A DNA stretch of 64,000 nt, from assembly GCF_002005565.1 (NCBI RefSeq), contig NZ_BDJC01000035.1, positions 1-64,000 of the forward strand, in the 5' to 3' direction. Both the position numbers and the translations under genes were made by a program. The DNA is from Streptomyces sp. JHA26. Lineage in GTDB: Bacteria > Actinomycetota > Actinomycetes > Streptomycetales > Streptomycetaceae. Shown in pieces: positions 23,981-34,349 of the stretch (position 1 is its first letter; every line of letters starts with the position of its first letter). The notes beneath the pieces were generated by a model, which saw only the letters and a program-made list of their open reading frames with translations, was not told the DNA's origin and made no database searches.

Positions 23981-24451
23981 ATGAGCACCGCCACCGCCAC
24001 CGCCACCGTCGCCCGCTCCCGCGCCCGGCGCCGCCGGGACGCCGAGCACCGGCTCACCCACGACGTCGACGTCTGGGTGGCCAGCGCCTCGGCGGACGGC
24101 GCCCCGTACCTCGTACCGCTGTCCTTCGACTGGGACGGCGAGGTGCTGCTGGCGGCCACGCCGGCGGACAGCCCCACCGGCAGGAACCTCGCCGCCACCC
24201 GGGCCGCCCGGCTCGCCCTCGGCCACACCCGCGACGTCACCGTGATCGACGTCGATGTCGAGGTCCTGGAGCTCGACGCGCTGCCGCCGCAGCGGGGCGA
24301 CCGGTTCGCCGCGCGCACGGGCTTCGATCCGCGCGCTTCGGCCACGGCGTACCGCTGGTTCCGCCTCGTCCCGCGCCGCGTCCAGGCCTGGCGTGAGGAG
24401 AACGAGCTGACCGGCCGCGAGCTGATGCGCGACGGCCACTGGCTCACCTGA
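23981..24451 (+). CDS. Pyridoxamine 5'-phosphate oxidase-like flavin/F420-binding fold protein
   Basis: A 156-aa protein with a split beta-barrel fold. Typical elements are VASASADGAPYLVPLSFDWD (about 36-55), LLAATPADSPTGRNLAATR and RLALGHTRDVTVIDVDVEV. Related actinobacterial proteins bind F420 or FMN and reduce small substrates. The ATG is preceded by AGGAGTGACC, almost the same leader as the DUF1801 gene at 20401, and both share the upstream palindrome. This suggests joint control by the regulator between them. Confidence 0.78.
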   Translation: MSTATATATVARSRARRRRDAEHRLTHDVDVWVASASADGAPYLVPLSFDWDGEVLLAATPADSPTGRNLAATRAARLALGHTRDVTVIDVDVEVLELDALPPQRGDRFAARTGFDPRASATAYRWFRLVPRRVQAWREENELTGRELMRDGHWLT

Positions 24452-24487
24452 CGCCCCGTGTCGGTGCCGGATGACAGGATGCCCGGC

Positions 24488-26350
24488 ATGACGACGGACG
24501 GCGATTTCGACTGGTGCGAATTCCTGGGGCGTTGGCAGGCGGAATGGGTGCCGGACGAGCACGGGACCCACCGGGAGCGGCTCGGCGGGCCGCCCGCTCC
24601 GGAGGCGGCCGTCGTGGCGGCCGAGCGGCGGCTCGGCACGCGACTGCCGCCGTCCTACCGGAAGTTCCTGACCGCTGCCGACGGCTGGTGGGTGGACGCG
24701 ACGGCGTCGGTGTACCGGCTGGGCGGCGTCGGGGAGATCGACTGGTTCGGGGACCCGTACGGGCTCACGGAGATCTACGAGGAGTTCCTGGACGAGGCCC
24801 CGAGCGACGAGAATCGCCTGCTGGCCGGCATGTGGCGGCGGGCGCTGCGGCTGGAGACGGAGTCCGACATGTCGCACGCCCTGCTCGACCCCGGGGACGT
24901 CGGCGAGGACGGCGAATGGGCGCTGTACGTGTACCAGGGCTGGAGCGGCGACCTCCCGGACCGGTACCCGTCGTTCCGCGCCTACATGGAGGCGCGGTAC
25001 CGCGCGTTCCACGCGGACCGGGCCGGCTCCGTGCCCGGGTTCGAGAACGCCACCACCCGCGCCCAGGACGCCAACGTCGAACGGGCCAGGGAGGAGGCGC
25101 TGCGCGGACACGGGGACGCGGCCGCCGGACTGCTCGCCGAGGCATGGTCGTTCGGCCGCCCCGGGTCGGCGGCCCTGCTGCGGCAGCTCACCGTACGCCC
25201 GGCCGTCAACCTGCGCTTCGCCTACGCCGCCCTGGTCACCGACCCCCGCTACACCGACGAGCTGCTGCCGGTGCTGGCGGCCGCGCACCTGGAGGACAAC
25301 CGGTACCGGCAGTCGCCCGGGCCCCTCACCCCCGGCTTCGAACTCGACGACGCGATGCGGGCGGCGGCGGACGACCTCGTCGCCCGCATCCGGGACGGTG
25401 TCCACCGGTACGAGCCCGGCGGGGCGTTCGGGCGGGCGGTGGCCGAGGCGCGGGAGGCGGCCCGCTGGGGTGACGTGGACGGGGCGTGGCGGACGATCCG
25501 GGCGGCGCTGCCGTCCTGGTCACCGCCCGGCCCGGCCCTGGTGGCACCGGTGGGCCTGACGGCCGACTCGGTACTGCGGCAGGTGGTCACGCCCGAACGC
25601 TGGCGGGAACTGGTGTCCACGCCCCGTGCGGGCCGCACCGGCCCGGCACCGGAGCCCGCGCCCGACGTGGACCCGCCGGGGCTGCGCTGGCTGGTGGACG
25701 ACGCGCGCAACCGCATACGCACCGGCTACCGCTGCCTGTGGGTGGAGGGCACCGACCCGGCCGGCCTGCCCGGCCTGATCGGGGAGCCGGGCGGCACGGG
25801 TCTGAGCCCGCAGCCCGTCGGCCCCCGGGAGCGCGTCTTCGGGCACCCCGGCCCGGGGGCGGGCACCGGCGAGCCCTGGGAGGACCGGGCGGTGCTCTCC
25901 GTGGGCCGGACGGCGTCCGGGTGGACGTTCGGCTTCGAGGAGGCCCCCGCGCAGGCGCCGGGCGGCCAGTTCTTCGCCTCTCCCGCCGCGGCGGCCTCCG
26001 CGCAGGGGCGCTGCGTGACGCTCTGGGTCCAGCCGGCCCGGATGCACACGGACCGAGTGGTTCACCTGTCGGTGGCGGAACGCGGACGTGAGCAGTTCGC
26101 GTTCACCGTACGGGGCGAGGAGACCGAGACCACGGGGGAGGTCCCGGCCCCCTTGGACCCGGCCCGGCTGTTCGAGGACACGACGGACGAACGACGCCTG
26201 CTGGCGGCCCTGGAAACCGAGTTCGCCCTGTCCCTGCCCCGCTTCGCCCTCACCGACGGAGCCCTGCACCGCTTCACCACCCACTCGTGGACCAGGGCAC
26301 CCCGCGAGGGGGAGGGCTACGCCGTCTTCACCTGGTCCCGGCTCGGGTGA
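24488..26350 (+). CDS. SMI1/KNR4 (SUKH) family protein, large
   Basis: A 620-aa protein. Residues about 35-160 carry a SUKH domain (AAERRLGTRLPPSYRKFLT and ADGWW), the fold found in immunity proteins of polymorphic toxins and in yeast Knr4. The rest, about 450 residues, is of no family I recognise; it contains two PGLRWLVDDARN-like and SVGRTASGWTFGFEE segments. No toxin gene is adjacent. The start is uncertain: ATGs at 24458, 24479 and 24488 are in frame. I chose 24488 because AGGA lies about 10 bases upstream. Confidence 0.65.
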   Translation: MTTDGDFDWCEFLGRWQAEWVPDEHGTHRERLGGPPAPEAAVVAAERRLGTRLPPSYRKFLTAADGWWVDATASVYRLGGVGEIDWFGDPYGLTEIYEEFLDEAPSDENRLLAGMWRRALRLETESDMSHALLDPGDVGEDGEWALYVYQGWSGDLPDRYPSFRAYMEARYRAFHADRAGSVPGFENATTRAQDANVERAREEALRGHGDAAAGLLAEAWSFGRPGSAALLRQLTVRPAVNLRFAYAALVTDPRYTDELLPVLAAAHLEDNRYRQSPGPLTPGFELDDAMRAAADDLVARIRDGVHRYEPGGAFGRAVAEAREAARWGDVDGAWRTIRAALPSWSPPGPALVAPVGLTADSVLRQVVTPERWRELVSTPRAGRTGPAPEPAPDVDPPGLRWLVDDARNRIRTGYRCLWVEGTDPAGLPGLIGEPGGTGLSPQPVGPRERVFGHPGPGAGTGEPWEDRAVLSVGRTASGWTFGFEEAPAQAPGGQFFASPAAAASAQGRCVTLWVQPARMHTDRVVHLSVAERGREQFAFTVRGEETETTGEVPAPLDPARLFEDTTDERRLLAALETEFALSLPRFALTDGALHRFTTHSWTRAPREGEGYAVFTWSRLG

Positions 26351-26400
26351 GGCTCAAGCCGCTCGTCGCCACCTGAGCCGGGCGACCAGCCGACCGATCA

Positions 26401-26612
26401 GCCCCATGGAAAACGGGCCGACCGGCTCACGGCCTGCTGACCTGCGGAGAGCGTCTCCCAGCGGTCTCGGAACGGAACCCGGACCGTTCCGAGGGCGTCC
26501 TGACAGCCCTTGTCGCCCCAGCACGTGATGCCGGCGCCGACGAGGCCGTGCCCGCGGGCCGCGCGGACGTCGTGGGACAGCTCCGGGCAGGACTGGGTAC
26601 GCCCTCACCGCC
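26401..26612 (-). pseudogene. Remnant of an IS5-type DDE transposase
   Basis: In one minus-strand frame this stretch reads LSHDVRAARGHGLVGAGI, then TCWGDKGCQDALGTVRVPFR and DRWETLSAGQQAVSRS. This matches the late part of Streptomyces DDE_Tnp_4 transposases (the HDLTAARAHG, ADKGYQGAGGTVRTPF and LSRRQKAVNRAH motifs). There is no start, the N-terminal two thirds are missing and the frame is lost after about 26404. It fills most of the 375-base space between the SUKH gene and the monooxygenase. Confidence 0.6.
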
Positions 26613-26725
26613 CTCACCGCCTTCCCCGACGCCCTCGAGGCACCCGCCGGGGAATAACCGGAGGCACCCTCCTGTTAGGCAGCGCAGCGACTCGCGAACC
26701 GGCATACAACAGGAGGCACCCCACC

Positions 26726-27801
<1,076 letters not shown>

Positions 27802-27826
<25 letters not shown>

Positions 27827-29850
27827 ACCCCGGGCGTCCCGGAGGCGCCCAGCAGCGCGGAGATGCGGTCCGGCGCCACCGGCCGGGAGTACAGCCAGCC
27901 CTGGCCGGTGTCGCAGCCGATGCGGCGCAGTCGGCTCGCCTGGTCGGAGGTCTCCACGCACTCGGCGGTGACGGTCAGGCCGAGGCGGTGGGCGAGCTGG
28001 ACCATCGCCTCGACGATGACCTCGTCGGCCGGGCTCGCCGCGTCGTCGGACGCCTCGGCGGCGCCGGCGACCCCGTCGTACTGGAAGCCCCGGACGAAGG
28101 CGCCGTCCAGCTTCAGCACCGACACCGGCAGCCGGCTGAGGTAGGCCAGGTTCGAGTAGCCGGTGCCGAAGTCGTCGATGGCGATGCGGACGCCCATGTC
28201 GCTCAGCGCCTTCAGCACCTGCAGCGGCCGGCCCGCCGAGCCCATCACCGCGGACTCCGTCAGCTCCAGCTGGAGCAGGTGCGGGGCGAGGCCCGTCTCC
28301 TCCAGGGTCGCCGCCACGTCCGCCACCAGGTCGGAGTCCCAGACCTGGCGGACCGCCACGTTGACGCTGACGAAGAGGGGCGGCCCGTCCGGGTGGTCGA
28401 GCTGCCAGCGGCGGGCCTGCCCGCAGGCGGTGCGCAGGATCCAGCGGCCGAGCGGGACGATCGAGCCGTCCTCCTCCGCCAGCGCGATGAACCGATTCGG
28501 CGCCAGGACGCCGAACTGGGGGTGGTTCCAGCGGACGAGCGCCTCGACGCCCCGCACCCGGCCGTCGTCCATGCCCACCAGCGGCTGGTACTCCAGGGCG
28601 AACTCACCGCGGTCGATGGCCGGACGGAGCGTGGCGGCGAGGGCCTGGCGGGTCATGCGGCTGGCGTTGCGCTCGGGGTCGAACAGGGTCCAGCGGGCCC
28701 GGCCGTCGGCCTTGGCCCAGTACAGGGTCGTGTCGGCCGCCTGCATCAGCGCGGTGGGCGTCGTCCCGGCGGCGTGCCGCTCGACCACGCCGACCGACGC
28801 GGTGACCGACAGCCGGCGGCCGGAGAGCTCGAAGGGCTCCTGGAGGGCCGCCAGCACGGACTCGGCGAGGTCGGCGAGCTGGTCGGTGCCCGTGGAGTCC
28901 TCCACCAGCAGGGCGAACTCGTCGCCGCCGAGGCGGGCCACCAGCGGCACCCCGGCCCGCGTGCCCGCGGCCTCCTCGGCGCAGCGCGTGAGCCGCTCGG
29001 CGACGGAGGCCAGCAGCCGGTCGCCGACGCGGTGGCCGAGGGTGTCGTTGACGGCCTTGAAACCGTCCAGGTCCAGGTAGCACAGGCCGACCCGGCCGGT
29101 GCCGCCGTGCTCGTACGCCTCCGCCTCCAGCGCGGCCGTCAGTCGCTCGAAGAACAGGGAGCGGTTGGGCAGCCGGGTCACCGGGTCGTGCATCTGGAGG
29201 TGGCGCAGCCGGGCCTGGAGTTCGCGCCGGGCGCTGATGTCGGAGACGGAGAGCAGCAGACCGGGCGTGTCCCCGGCCAGCCGGGTCACGGTGACCTGGA
29301 CCCACAGGGAGTGGCCGTCGGCCCGCTTCAGACGGCGGGTGCAGCGCAGCCGGGGCTGCCGGCCGCACAGCACCTCGCGGTACGCGTGCCAGGTGTCCGC
29401 GTCGGACGCGAGGTCGACCAGGTCGGCCGCCGCGCGGCCGGTCAGGGACGCGGGATCGGTGCCGAGCAGCGTGCCCAGCGTGTCGTTGGCGCTGACGACC
29501 AGGCCCTCGGGGTCCACGACGGCCATCGCGAGCGGGGCGGCCGTGAACACCGAGCGATAGGGCGGGGGGCCCGTACGAGCGGCCTGGGCGGTGTCTGCGG
29601 CCGGTCCGGCGCCTGCGATCGGTCCGGCACCTGCGATCGGTTCGGTACTCGCGATCGGGACCGTGTCTGCGGCCGAGTCGATACCTGCGACCGGTCCGGC
29701 ACCTGCGGCCAGGTCGGTGTCACTGTCCGTGACGGCCGACCGGTCGAGGTCTGCCGCGGGCGCCGGCCCTTCGGAGGTTCCGTTCACCGCTCGCTCCCGC
29801 AGTGCCTCGATCTCGGTCCGTCTGTCCGTGCAGGAAAGTGTGCCGATCAT
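27802..29850 (-). CDS. cdgA: CdgA-like c-di-GMP enzyme, PAS-GGDEF-EAL
   Basis: A 682-aa protein from the chosen ATG. An Ala/Gly/Pro-rich N-terminus with short repeats precedes a PAS domain (about 100-205), a GGDEF domain with intact GGDEF at about 308-312 and an EAL domain with EAL at about 436-438 plus DDFGTGYSNL. No RxxD inhibitory site is seen at the usual position. It could therefore make and degrade c-di-GMP, which controls development through BldD. Domain order matches S. coelicolor CdgA, a BldD target. The frame is open to a GTG at 29949, but a BldD-like box lies just beyond, so the ATG at 29850 with GGAG is preferred. The 3' end overlaps the convergent monooxygenase gene by 25 bases. 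Confidence 0.88.
29603..29638. repeat. 18-bp tandem repeat in the cdgA N-terminal coding region
   Basis: Units at 29603-29620 and 29621-29638 differ by one base. More degenerate copies follow to about 29720. They encode the IAGAGP-type repeats ahead of the PAS domain. Confidence 0.6.
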
Positions 29851-29963
29851 AGAGGTTGGCTCCGGGCCCTTCCAGCCGCCGATCCGCCTTCCGGACCTAG
29901 TAGGCCCTCCGGGTGATCGTTTCTGCCCGTCTCTGGACGACTCCGTCACGCCTCCGACCAGTT

Positions 29964-29978
29964 GTGACGTTCCGTGAA
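29964..29978. promoter_or_regulatory. BldD-box-like sequence upstream of cdgA
   Basis: On the minus strand TTCACGGAACGTCAC agrees with the BldD consensus (T.AC.CWG.GT.A) at all but two fixed positions. It lies 114 bases before the preferred cdgA ATG and also about 140 bases before the divergent protease gene. cdgA is a known BldD target in S. coelicolor. Confidence 0.45.
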
Positions 29979-30117
29979 GGGGCCGGGGGCGTCGGCTCCG
30001 GCCCGCTCCGGCGGAATCCCGCGTGACTCACCCATCCGGTGCAGGCGAACAGGGCGCAGTACGACAAACCAGCACAAGCTGGGTGCGGTGTCCCGTGAAC
30101 CGCATCCGGAGGTCCCC

Positions 30118-31446
30118 GTGCCGCGCCCGTTCCCCCTGAGGCGACTTCCCCGCGAGGCCCTCGAGGGGCTCGGCGCGAGGTGCCTCGCGACGGGGGCGGT
30201 CCGGCCCAGGCTGCGCAGCACGGCCGCGGTGTGCACCACCCTGTCGGCACTCGCCGCGACCTCCCTGATCGCCGCCCCCTCGGTCGCCGAGCCCTTCTCC
30301 CCGCGGCCCTGCGAGCTCCGGCGCACCGCGGTCCACCACTCCGAGGGCCTGGACACCTGGAACGCCGCCTACCCGCGCCCGGCCCGCGCGCTGGCCGCGG
30401 TGATGGTGTTCCTGTCCTTCCCGGACTCCCGGCCGCTGACCACACCGGCCGAACTGGCCGCCGACCACTTCCCGGCCACCACCCGCTTCTTCCAGCGCGC
30501 CTCCTACGGCGCGTTCACGCTGCGCCCGCACCCCCTGCGGAACTGGATCCGCATGCCGAGGCCGTCGACGGCGTACGACATACGGCGCGACTGGAGCGCC
30601 GAGCACCGGGGCGCCTACCTGCACGACGCGCTCGCCGCCGCCGACCCGCACGTGGACTTCTCCCGCTACGACATCGTCTACTTCGTCGCCGACCCGGACG
30701 CCCCCGGCGTCGACTCCGACGCCACGAAGGTCGTCAACCTGAGCTCCCCGCTGCGGGCCGACGGCGCCGACGTCCGGCGGGTCGTCACGGTGTTCGAGAA
30801 CCATCCGCCGGACCGGCTGGTGCTGGCCCACGAGACCGGGCACGTCTTCGACCTGCCCGACCTGTACCACCGGCCCGCCGACGGCAGGGGCGACTGGGAC
30901 ACGTTCGTCGGCGACTGGGACCTGATGGGGAGCCAGTTCGGGCTGGCCCCCGACCTGTTCGGCTGGCACAAGTGGAAGATGGGCTGGCTGCGGCCCCGGC
31001 AGGTGACGTGCGTGCGCGGCAGCGGACCGACCCGGCTGACCCTGGAGCCGCTCGGCGCGGGCCCCGGCGTGGTGGTGGCGGGGACCGCCGGGGCGCCGAG
31101 CTTCGGGCTCGGCCGGGGCACCAAGCTGGCCGTGGTCCGCACCGGGACCGACAGCGCCCTCGCCTTCGAGGCGCGGGGGCCGGTGGGCAACGACGCCGCC
31201 GCCTGCCGCGCGGGGGTGCTGGTGTACCGGGTGCGCGGCGGGACGCGGTCCGGGGGCGGACCGGTCGAGGTGATCGACGCCCACCCGCACACCGAGGCCT
31301 GCTGGGAGGACTCGGTCTACCCGCCGCTCGCGGACGCCCCGGTGGGCCTCGGCGAGAGCTTCACGGTGCCGGGGGACGGCGTACGGGTCGAGGTGGAGGG
31401 GCGGACGGGCTCGGGGGCCTGGACGGTGAAGATCACGCCCGGCTGA
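30118..31446 (+). CDS. Secreted M6-family-like zinc metalloprotease
   Basis: A 442-aa exported protease. A basic N-region, a hydrophobic core (about 35-55) and an APSVA cleavage region form the signal. The zinc motif is HETGH at about 238-242, followed by DLPDLYHR, then GDWDLMGS, which together are typical of immune-inhibitor-A-like (M6) peptidases. The C-terminal third is beta-rich. The GTG at 30118 has GGAGG six bases upstream and is preferred over the longer reading from 29974. A terminator and tRNA-Lys follow. Confidence 0.82.
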   Translation: MPRPFPLRRLPREALEGLGARCLATGAVRPRLRSTAAVCTTLSALAATSLIAAPSVAEPFSPRPCELRRTAVHHSEGLDTWNAAYPRPARALAAVMVFLSFPDSRPLTTPAELAADHFPATTRFFQRASYGAFTLRPHPLRNWIRMPRPSTAYDIRRDWSAEHRGAYLHDALAAADPHVDFSRYDIVYFVADPDAPGVDSDATKVVNLSSPLRADGADVRRVVTVFENHPPDRLVLAHETGHVFDLPDLYHRPADGRGDWDTFVGDWDLMGSQFGLAPDLFGWHKWKMGWLRPRQVTCVRGSGPTRLTLEPLGAGPGVVVAGTAGAPSFGLGRGTKLAVVRTGTDSALAFEARGPVGNDAAACRAGVLVYRVRGGTRSGGGPVEVIDAHPHTEACWEDSVYPPLADAPVGLGESFTVPGDGVRVEVEGRTGSGAWTVKITPG

Positions 31447-31485
31447 GCCTCCCGGGCGGGCCGCGCCGCGACCGCGCGGGAACGA

Positions 31486-31530
31486 CGATGGCGAGGCCGT
31501 TCGCGTTTCCGCGAACCCGCCTCGCCATCG
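31486..31530. terminator. Long hairpin between the protease gene and tRNA-Lys copy 3
   Basis: Outer 12-bp arms (31486-31497 and 31519-31530) enclose a second stem, GTTCGCG with CGCGAAC. The stem is about 19 bp with a small interruption and can serve genes on both strands. Confidence 0.75.
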
Positions 31531-31536
31531 ACAACG

Positions 31537-31610
31537 TGCGCCGCCAGGGACTCGAACCCCGGACCCGCTGATTAAGAGTCAGCTGCTCTAACCAACTGAG
31601 CTAGCGGCGC
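31537..31610 (-). tRNA. tRNA-Lys (anticodon CTT), copy 3
   Basis: The mature sequence is identical to the copies at 7745 and 11207. Its 5' end overlaps the last ten bases of the upstream same-strand gene, including that gene's TAG stop. The 5' flank GCCTGCTGAC (plus strand) is shared with copy 1. Confidence 0.96.
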
Positions 31611-32185
31611 CTGCTGACGTCGTAGACCTTAGCATCCGGGTCGGCGGAGGGAAAAATCGAAATCCGCACCGCGGCCCTGGCCGCCCGCACGGCCGCCCAG
31701 AGCAGGACCTCCGGACCCGGCAGCCACGGCAGGCGGGTGTCGGGGGCCACCAGCCAGCGGGCGCCGGAACGCGGGGACGGGTCGGCGAGGGCCGGGACGG
31801 TCACCGCGTCCCCGGCGCCGTGGCACAGCAGCGGCGGCACGGCGCCGGCACGGCCGTCCCGCCGGCCGCGCGCGCTCCACTCCTCCCACTCCAGCAGCGA
31901 GGGCAGCCGCTGGGCGGTGCCCGGCGCGGCGAACAGCAGCATCCGGCCCCGGAACTCGGCCACGGGTCCCGACCCCGGGCCCTCGTCCCACATCCGGTCC
32001 AGCATCCGGCGCCCGAAGACCGTGGGGGCGCTCACCACGTCGAAGGCCGAACCGCAGGGCAGGACGACCGGGGCGTCCGGCCGCTCCTCCCACAGGGCGA
32101 GGGTGCTGCGCGGGTAGGCACCCGCCGAGGCCAGCCAGGCGGCGCCGTCCGCGGTGACATCCGAGACATTCCGTGTGCTGCTCAT
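31601..32185 (-). CDS. Short primase/polymerase (Prim-Pol) N-terminal-domain protein
   Basis: A 194-aa protein resembling the N-terminal domain of actinobacterial bifunctional DNA primase/polymerases: GAAWLASAGAYPRSTLALWEE, then the PCGSAFDVVSAP motif and RWLVAPDTRLPWLPGPEVLL. I cannot identify a full set of catalytic acidic residues, so activity is unclear. The TAG stop lies inside the tRNA-Lys gene. The ATG has GGGGAG only one base upstream. Confidence 0.65.
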   Translation of the reverse strand: MSSTRNVSDVTADGAAWLASAGAYPRSTLALWEERPDAPVVLPCGSAFDVVSAPTVFGRRMLDRMWDEGPGSGPVAEFRGRMLLFAAPGTAQRLPSLLEWEEWSARGRRDGRAGAVPPLLCHGAGDAVTVPALADPSPRSGARWLVAPDTRLPWLPGPEVLLWAAVRAARAAVRISIFPSADPDAKVYDVSRRR

Positions 32186-32327
32186 GCTCCCCAGGTCTAC
32201 CGGGCGTGAGGGAACCGCTCCGCTGGGTTGCGGGAAACCGGGACAGGGGGAGTGGCGAGCGGGTATCTTGCCCGTCTGGCATATGCGTCCGGCCTGGTCG
32301 AACAGACGGACGGGCGCCGGGGCGCGG

Positions 32328-32699
32328 TCACACCGGGTCGGCGTGCCCCGGTCCGCCGGCCTCGGCGCCGCGCAGCAGGTCCCGGCCGAACTCCACCATC
32401 TTCTTGGCGTAGTCCTCGGTCCACTCGGCGCGCTCGGCGATGTCCGCCGTCGTCAGCCGGTCGAAGCGGCGCGGGTCGGCGAGCTGGGCCGCCGCCACCG
32501 CCTGGAACTCCGTCGCCCGGTCCGCGGCGGCGCGGAACGCGAGCGTCAGCTCGGTCGCCCGCTCCAGCAGCGCGCGGGGGTCGTCGATCGACTCCAGGTC
32601 GAAGAAGTGCTCGGGGTCGGAGGCCGCCTCCGCGGGCTCGAACAGCAGGGGCGCGGGGCGTAGCCGCGGCTGGTCCCGACGCGGCGTGTGCTCCGCCAT
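32328..32699 (-). CDS. Conserved small acidic protein, function unknown
   Basis: A 123-aa soluble protein with no signal peptide or membrane segment. It is mostly helical and acidic: FEPAEAASDPEHFFDLESID, DPRALLERATELTLAFRAAA and DRLTTADIAERAEWTEDYAK. The last of these looks HTH-like, but I do not recognise the family. The ATG has a strong AAGGAGAAG RBS. The 297 bases upstream, to the helicase stop, show no gene I can support. Confidence 0.6.
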   Translation of the reverse strand: MAEHTPRRDQPRLRPAPLLFEPAEAASDPEHFFDLESIDDPRALLERATELTLAFRAAADRATEFQAVAAAQLADPRRFDRLTTADIAERAEWTEDYAKKMVEFGRDLLRGAEAGGPGHADPV

Positions 32700-32996
32700 G
32701 ACTTCTCCTTCGTACGTCGCGATCGACCCCCTCGATGTCGGGTGGGCCACCGTCCATTGTCCCGCGCCCCCGCAAGAGGGCCTGAGGACCCTGAGGGCCA
32801 CACCCCCCGGGCACCGCGAGAATGGCTTCCCAGCCGTCCGGGCCGTATGCATGGACCGCTGTCCCATGCCGGGGGCTTCGGGGGAACAGGGACGCACTGC
32901 TCCGCGTCGTCCGCCCCGTGGCCCCCCTCTCCTTCGCCCTGCTGCCGTAGCCGCGGGCGGTCGGAGCCGCTCGGGTCGGGCAGGCGGGGCCGTCGG

Positions 32997-34349
32997 TCAG
33001 GGGCGCCACCTCACCCGGTGTTCCGCCAGGTGCGCCAGGACCGCGTGGTTCGCCTCCCAGCCGTCCGGGAACTTCACCAGCGTGCCCAACTGGACCGGCT
33101 CCGTGGACGGGTAGTCGTCCAACAGGTCGGTCACCCCCTCGCGGCAGACCACGATGCAGGCGTGGCGGTGGCGGGAGGCCAGGACGCACAGGCGGCCCGT
33201 CTCCAGGTGGAAGGCGGTGGCGTCGGGGCGGCCGGAGAGGGGGTGCAGGACCACCGTGACGTCGTACTCACGGCCCTGGAGCCGGTTCGCCGTGTCCACG
33301 GTGACGTCCGGCACGCCGAGTTCCGCGAGGGCCGCCCGGACGGCGGCGGCCTGGTCGCGGTGGGCGGTGCCCACGGCGATGCGGCCGGCGGTGAGGGGGG
33401 TGGGGTCCGGGGAGCGTTCGGAGGTCGCCGCTCCGCCCCGGTCCAGGAGGCGGCGGACCACCAGCGCGACCGCGCGCACCGCCTCCGGGTCCGTGCGCGG
33501 AGTGTGGCGGGCGGGGAGTTCCAGCAGGCCCCAGCCGGACTCCGCCGCCTCGTCGATCACCCGGTCCGGGGCCGAACCGTCCGACGGGACACCGAAGGAG
33601 AGGCGGCGGTCGCCGTGGCCCGTGCCGCTGCGGAACGGCGTGTACGGGTAGAACGCCGCCGACACCAGCGGCGCCGCCGACGCCGGGAGCCGCCACGACA
33701 CCGGCAGCCGGTGCTGCGGCAGGTCCGGGTTGTGCGCGAGGAGCGTCGTCACCGCGGAGGCCGACGGGTCGTACGACAGCCCCGCCCACTGCTCGCTGCC
33801 CACCGTCGCGAACGGGTCGAGCTGGCCCGGGTCGCCCACGAACAGCGCCCGCTCGAACAGGCCCGCCACGGCCAGCAGCGCGTCGGAGCGCATCTGGTAC
33901 GCCTCGTCCACGATCGCGTGCCGCCACGGCTCGTCCACCGTGACGTGCGCCCACTTCGCGGCCGTCGACAGCACCACCGCCTGCCCGGCGAGGTCCGCGG
34001 CCTTCGCCGACGTGCGGACGTTGGCCAGGCCGTCGAGCGCCTTGTCGTACGGGTCGGCGTCGCTGCTGTGCAGGCGGCCCACCGGGAGGTCCGGGTCCCT
34101 CTCGGCGAGCCGCAGCACCAGGTCGTCCACCTGGGCGTTGGTCTGCGCGACCACCATCAGCGGACGTCCGGCCTCGGCCAGCTCCAGCGCCGCCCGCACC
34201 ACGAGCGTGGACTTGCCGGCACCGGGCGGGGAGTCCACGACGACACCGCGCTCGGCGCCGTGCAGGGTGTCGTGCAGGATCGCCGAGGTGGCGCGGGCCG
34301 CCTCGGCGCCCGGGTCGGATCCGGCCCGAACGGGGGCGGTGGTGGTCAC
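32997..34349 (-). CDS. SF1 (DNA2/UvrD-like) helicase or nucleic-acid translocase
   Basis: A 450-aa P-loop ATPase. Walker A is PPGAGKSTL (Lys46), motif Ia is MVVAQTNAQVDDL, Walker B is AIVDEAYQM, and motif III is VGDPGQLDPF (about 171-180). Late motifs are DTANRLQGREYD and ASRHRHACIVV (motifs V and VI). This is a compact AAA_11/AAA_12-type helicase with no nuclease domain of its own. It overlaps the upstream gene by ATGA and is third in an operon after an Fe-S nuclease and an unknown protein, which suggests a joint role in DNA end processing or defence. Confidence 0.85.
   Translation of the reverse strand: MTTTAPVRAGSDPGAEAARATSAILHDTLHGAERGVVVDSPPGAGKSTLVVRAALELAEAGRPLMVVAQTNAQVDDLVLRLAERDPDLPVGRLHSSDADPYDKALDGLANVRTSAKAADLAGQAVVLSTAAKWAHVTVDEPWRHAIVDEAYQMRSDALLAVAGLFERALFVGDPGQLDPFATVGSEQWAGLSYDPSASAVTTLLAHNPDLPQHRLPVSWRLPASAAPLVSAAFYPYTPFRSGTGHGDRRLSFGVPSDGSAPDRVIDEAAESGWGLLELPARHTPRTDPEAVRAVALVVRRLLDRGGAATSERSPDPTPLTAGRIAVGTAHRDQAAAVRAALAELGVPDVTVDTANRLQGREYDVTVVLHPLSGRPDATAFHLETGRLCVLASRHRHACIVVCREGVTDLLDDYPSTEPVQLGTLVKFPDGWEANHAVLAHLAEHRVRWRP

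Noticed and set aside
30020..30117. Longer N-terminus of the M6-like protease from 29974
   Set aside because: It would put 48 extra residues ahead of the signal peptide. The GTG at 30118 has a clear GGAGG RBS at the right distance.
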